Assembly (NCBI GenBank): GCA_963764565.1
Contig: CAVXTD010000029.1
Coordinates: 1 to 64,000 of the forward strand
Reading direction: 5' to 3'
Length of the DNA: 64,000 nt
From: DATBLE01 sp963764565
GTDB taxonomy: Bacteria > Actinomycetota > Thermoleophilia > Gaiellales > Gaiellaceae
Part shown: piece by piece, positions 61,148 to 64,000 of the stretch
Position numbering within the stretch: the first letter of the stretch is position 1
Layout: every line of letters begins with the position of its first letter
Notes under the pieces: generated by a model
Databases searched by the model: none
Told to the model about the DNA's origin: nothing
What the model saw: the letters and a program-made list of their open reading frames with translations, nothing else
Position numbers and translations under genes: made by a program

Positions 61148-62242
61148 CTAGAGGTCGAGCTTCTCGATCCGGCGGATGACGGCCAGGCCGAACTCTGCCG
61201 CCCGGGCGCCGTCGACGACCCGGTGATCGAAGGTGACGGCGATCGTGCCCATCCGGCGGACGACGACCTCGCCGTTGCAAGCGACCGGGCGCGGTGCGAT
61301 GCGCCCGACGCCGAGAATCGCCACCTCGGGGTGGTTGACGATCGGCGTGTGGAAGAGGCCCGCGAGCTTGCCGGCGCTCGTCACGGTGAAGGTCGAGCCT
61401 CGGAGCTCCTCGGGCTTGAGCTCGCCCGAACGCGCGGCCCCGGCCAGGCGATCGACGTCCGCGGCGAGCTCGTCGACCGTGCGTTTGTCGCAGGCGCGGA
61501 CGACCGGGACGACGAGACCCTGATCCGTCTGAACGGCGACGCCGAGGTCGTAACGCTCGAGGTAGACGATCTCGTCGCCCTCGAGCCGGGCGTTCAGCTC
61601 GGGGAACTCCTTCAGCGAGAGGGCGCACGCCTTCAGCACGGTCGGGATCAGGCGCCCGAGCTCGACCTGCTCGAAGTCGCACTCCTCGACCCAGGTCACG
61701 GGCGGCACCTCACGGTGCGCGCGGGCCATGTGCTCGGCGATCAGCCGGCGCACGCCGCGCAACGACTCGCGCCGTCCTTCCTGGACAGCGTCCGAGACGT
61801 AAGGGGTCTGACCCCTTCCATCTCCCGCCGCGGCGCGGACATCGCCCTCGGTGACCTGGCCGTTCGGGCCCGTGCCGGCGACCTCCTCGAGAGAAACCCC
61901 GAGCTCTTGGGCGATTCGCCGAACGAGCGGCGTCGCGCGGACGCGTCCCCCGATTGTTAAGGGGTCTGACCCCTTCACGGTTTCGGCCTCGACCCGGGCG
62001 GGCCTGTCTTCGCCGATCACGACCAGCACCGTTCCGACAGGGACGACCTCGCCCTCGGCGACCAGGATCTGCGCGACCTTGCCGGCGGCGGGCGACGGAA
62101 TCTCGACGGTCGTCTTGTCGGTCTGGATCTCGACAAGCGGATCGTCCTCTGCGATCTCCTGGCCCTCGGCGACAAGCCAGCGGGCGATCTCGCCCTCGGT
62201 CAGGCCCTCGCCGAGATCGGGGAGCTTGAACTCGTACGTCAT
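61148..62242 (-). CDS. Alpha-keto acid dehydrogenase E2 (dihydrolipoyl acyltransferase)
   Basis: 364 residues from ATG 62240-62242. Residues 1-77: lipoyl domain with LVEIQTDKTTVEIPSPAAGK (lipoyl Lys). About 105-140: E1/E3-binding domain (RATPLVRRIAQELGVSLEEV, then AGTGPNGQVTEGDV). From about 155: catalytic domain ending in VTFDHRVVDGARAAEFGLAV (HXXXD). Two copies of the palindrome AAGGGGTCTGACCCCTT are embedded in the two linkers, in different frames (encoding KGSDPL and RGQTP). Downstream of E1 beta in the same operon; substrate is pyruvate or branched-chain keto acids. Confidence 0.92.
   Translation of the reverse strand: MTYEFKLPDLGEGLTEGEIARWLVAEGQEIAEDDPLVEIQTDKTTVEIPSPAAGKVAQILVAEGEVVPVGTVLVVIGEDRPARVEAETVKGSDPLTIGGRVRATPLVRRIAQELGVSLEEVAGTGPNGQVTEGDVRAAAGDGRGQTPYVSDAVQEGRRESLRGVRRLIAEHMARAHREVPPVTWVEECDFEQVELGRLIPTVLKACALSLKEFPELNARLEGDEIVYLERYDLGVAVQTDQGLVVPVVRACDKRTVDELAADVDRLAGAARSGELKPEELRGSTFTVTSAGKLAGLFHTPIVNHPEVAILGVGRIAPRPVACNGEVVVRRMGTIAVTFDHRVVDGARAAEFGLAVIRRIEKLDL
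61801..61975. repeat. Two AAGGGGTCTGACCCCTT palindromes inside the E2 gene linkers
   Basis: Perfect 17-base palindromes (apart from the central base) at 61801-61817 and 61959-61975, same sequence. They fall in the two flexible inter-domain linkers of the E2 protein, where added residues are tolerated, and are read in different phases. Confidence 0.85.
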
Positions 62243-62244
62243 GC

Positions 62245-63216
62245 CTAGAACTCGTCCAGCAGACGGCGCGCCGCGACGGTCACTCGCTCGACCGAGGGCA
62301 GGTACGCGTCCTCGAGCTGCCAGAACGGGTACGGGACGTCGTAGCCGGTGACGCGCAGCACCGGCCCGCGCAGGTCGAGGATCGCCTTCTCCGCGATCAC
62401 CGCCGCCAGCTCGGCGCCGAAGCCCGCCACTCGGGGAGCCTCTTGCACGATCACGACCCTCCCCGTCTTCCCGACCGAGGCGAGCAGCGTCTGTTCGTCG
62501 AGGGGCTTCAGCGTCCGGACGTCGAGCACCTCGACCGACGCCTCGAGTGCCTCCGCCGCCCGCTCTGCGACCCGAACCATCGCCCCGTAGGCGACTACCG
62601 TGAGATCGCTGCCCTCCCGCGCGACCCGCATCCGTCCGAGCCGCACGACGTGCTCGCCCTCGGGCACCTCGCCGCGCGCCGTCCGGTAGACGAGCTTCGG
62701 CTCGAAGATGACCACCGGGTCCGGGTCGCGAATCGCCGCCGCCAGCAGGCCCTTCGCGTCGGCCGGCGTCGACGGGATCGCGACCTTCACCCCCGGCGTG
62801 TGCACGTAGTAGGCCTCGGGCGAGTCGTCGTGCATCTCGGGTGCCCGCACACCTCCGCCGTAGGGCATCCGGACGACGAGCGGGAACTCCATCTCCCCGT
62901 TCGTTCGCCAGTGGTAGCGCCCGACGTGGTTGATCAGCTGGTCGAGGCACGGGTAGCTGAACGCGTCGTACTGCATCTCGCAGACCGGGCGCCACCCGGC
63001 CATGCACAGGCCGATCGCGGTGCCGAGGATCCCCGCCTCGGCGAGCGGCGTATCGACGCAGCGGTTCGGCCCGAAGCGATCCAAGAGGCCGGCGGTGGCG
63101 CGGAACACGCCACCGGCGCGGCCGACGTCCTCCCCCATCACCATCACGTCGTCGTCGCGGGCAAGCTCGACATGCAGGCAGTCGTTGACCGCCTCGAGCA
63201 GCGTGAGCTCAGCCAT
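62245..63216 (-). CDS. Alpha-keto acid dehydrogenase E1 beta subunit
   Basis: 323 residues from ATG 63214-63216 (MAELTLLEAVNDCLHVELAR). Typical pieces: VMVMGEDVGRAGGVFRATAG, RCVDTPLAEAGILGTAIGLC, MQYDAFSYPCLDQLINHVGR, YHWRTNGEMEFPLVVRMPYG, RAPEMHDDSPEAYYVHTPGV and KVAIPSTPADAKGLLAAAIR. It forms the alpha2beta2 E1 with the upstream gene (8-base overlap) and hands the acyl group to E2, two bases downstream. Confidence 0.93.
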   Translation of the reverse strand: MAELTLLEAVNDCLHVELARDDDVMVMGEDVGRAGGVFRATAGLLDRFGPNRCVDTPLAEAGILGTAIGLCMAGWRPVCEMQYDAFSYPCLDQLINHVGRYHWRTNGEMEFPLVVRMPYGGGVRAPEMHDDSPEAYYVHTPGVKVAIPSTPADAKGLLAAAIRDPDPVVIFEPKLVYRTARGEVPEGEHVVRLGRMRVAREGSDLTVVAYGAMVRVAERAAEALEASVEVLDVRTLKPLDEQTLLASVGKTGRVVIVQEAPRVAGFGAELAAVIAEKAILDLRGPVLRVTGYDVPYPFWQLEDAYLPSVERVTVAARRLLDEF

Positions 63217-64000
63217 CGAGGATCCTTCGCAGCTCGGCGAGGTCATCGGCCAGACCGGGCGGCGGCTCGACGTAGGCGTGCTCGAAGAGGAGACCCGGAT
63301 CGGCCGCAGCCTCGGCCTCGGCCTCGGCGATCGCGGTCCGCATCACGTCGGCCGCGTCGGCCTTCATCCGGTCGGCCGTCTCGTCACCGAGGATGCCCAG
63401 CCGCCGCAGATACCCCTCGTACCGCCCGACGCACTCGCGTCTTCTCTCCTCTTCGACTCGCTCCTGGTCGACGTAGGCGCTCGGATCGTCTGCGGTCCCG
63501 TGCGGCGCGACCCGGTACGTGACCGCCTCGATCATCGTCGGACCGTCCCCGGTGCGCGCCCGGGTGACGGCGTCGCGCGTCGCCTCGTACACGGCCAGCA
63601 CGTCGCCCCCGTCCACGCGAACGCCCGGCATCCCGTAGCCGATCGCCTTGTCGGCCAGGGTCGGCGCGGCGGTCTGTGCCGAGAGCGGGGTCGAGATCGC
63701 CCACTGGTTGTTGTTGCAGAAGAGGATCACGGGCGCGCGCATGACGCCGGCGAAGTTTGCGCCCTCGTGGAAGGCGCCCTCGGAGGTGGCGCCGTCGCCG
63801 AAGTAGACGATCGCGCTCGTCCGTGCGCCGCGCAGCTTCTTTCCCCACGCGAGACCGACCGCGTGCGGGACGTGCGTCGCGATCGGAACGCAGATCGAGG
63901 CCACGTTGTAGTCGAGCGGGTTCCACCAGCCGCTCGGATGCCCGCGCCACCAGGAGAGGACGGTGGAGGGCGGCATTCCGCGCAGGAGCCCGATCGCCGA
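63209..64000 (-). CDS. Alpha-keto acid dehydrogenase E1 alpha subunit, 5' end outside the window
   Basis: At least 263 residues, open to the window edge, so the N-terminal 60 or so residues are missing. TPP-binding motif: VYFGDGATSEGAFHEGANFA ... ILFCNNNQWAIS (GDG-X-NN). GYGMPGVRVDGGDVLAVYEA, TMIEAVTYRVAPHGTADDPS (phosphorylation-loop-like region) and GILGDETADRMKADA follow the E1 alpha family. Decarboxylates pyruvate or branched-chain 2-oxo acids. First visible gene of the E1alpha-E1beta-E2 operon on the minus strand. Confidence 0.93.
   Translation of the reverse strand, partial: SAIGLLRGMPPSTVLSWWRGHPSGWWNPLDYNVASICVPIATHVPHAVGLAWGKKLRGARTSAIVYFGDGATSEGAFHEGANFAGVMRAPVILFCNNNQWAISTPLSAQTAAPTLADKAIGYGMPGVRVDGGDVLAVYEATRDAVTRARTGDGPTMIEAVTYRVAPHGTADDPSAYVDQERVEEERRRECVGRYEGYLRRLGILGDETADRMKADAADVMRTAIAEAEAEAAADPGLLFEHAYVEPPPGLADDLAELRRILDG

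Overview
The window is very GC-rich, densely coded DNA. Genes are joined by 4-base ATGA, GTGA or TTGA overlaps, and GTG and TTG starts are common. The gene set includes futalosine-type menaquinone genes with UbiD and UbiX, a split cytochrome b with Rieske protein, class III nucleotide cyclases of actinobacterial type, ECF sigma, Phd/VapC and GT87 mannosyltransferases. I infer a high-GC actinobacterium, probably a deep lineage such as Thermoleophilia (Gaiellales or Solirubrobacterales). No rRNA or tRNA gene was found to test this.

Layout. 1-420: debris of a homing-endonuclease-associated repeat protein and an IS66 transposase tail. 497-10448 (minus): one long run of flavoprotein, two-subunit class I fumarase, a ComA-like phosphosulfolactate synthase, APS reductase, APS kinase, ATP sulfurylase, TauE/SafE permease, an Ig-like protein, O-antigen ligase and a PIG-L deacetylase. 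10480-13572 (minus): UppP, a small membrane protein, an Fe-type dehydrogenase and a LysR regulator with its operator on its own start codon. 13642-15027 (plus): DUF5678, a protease remnant and a DUF354 glycosyltransferase-like protein. 15004-22244 (minus): UvrD helicase, CapD-like dehydratase, DegT aminotransferase, DedA and a phosphodiester glycosidase. 22468-31964 (minus): a respiratory quinone block with mqnC, an unusual radical SAM protein, mqnA, polyprenyl synthase, menG, ubiX, the bc complex and ubiD. 32034-32731: a Phd/VapC pair with a good promoter.

32738-43392 is an accessory island of cyclic-nucleotide signalling. It holds a cyclase-NB-ARC-TPR protein, a 1036-residue cyclase joined to a beta-propeller and a peptide-binding domain, an MFS transporter with a cyclic-nucleotide-binding domain, and two copies of a sugar-epimerase gene from a segmental duplication. 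A compositionally odd 1.1 kb block with a 25-bp tandem repeat lies between the copies. 43514-46373 holds a 64-residue peptide built of two tandem units, facing a cytosolic S8 protease and a GAF protein, with an ECF sigma factor nearby. This is the best candidate for an undescribed system.

46390-64000 is mostly housekeeping: cyclodeaminase-like protein, hemL, hemB, an ABC-2 exporter, AI-2E permease, M23-like protein, YmdB phosphoesterase, GT87-type enzymes, GtrA, pcm, a phosphatase and an alpha-keto acid dehydrogenase (E2, E1 beta, E1 alpha cut by the window end).

Many core genes (sat, cysC, cysH, ubiX, menG, hemB, hemL, Rieske and others) carry single-base frameshifts that restore perfect family sequence when one base is added or removed. 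I read these mainly as sequence errors. Short palindromes of related design (AGTGTCTGACACT, GGTGCCAGGCACC, AGGGACAGTCCCT, GGGGTCTGACCCC) recur in pairs, some inside coding regions.
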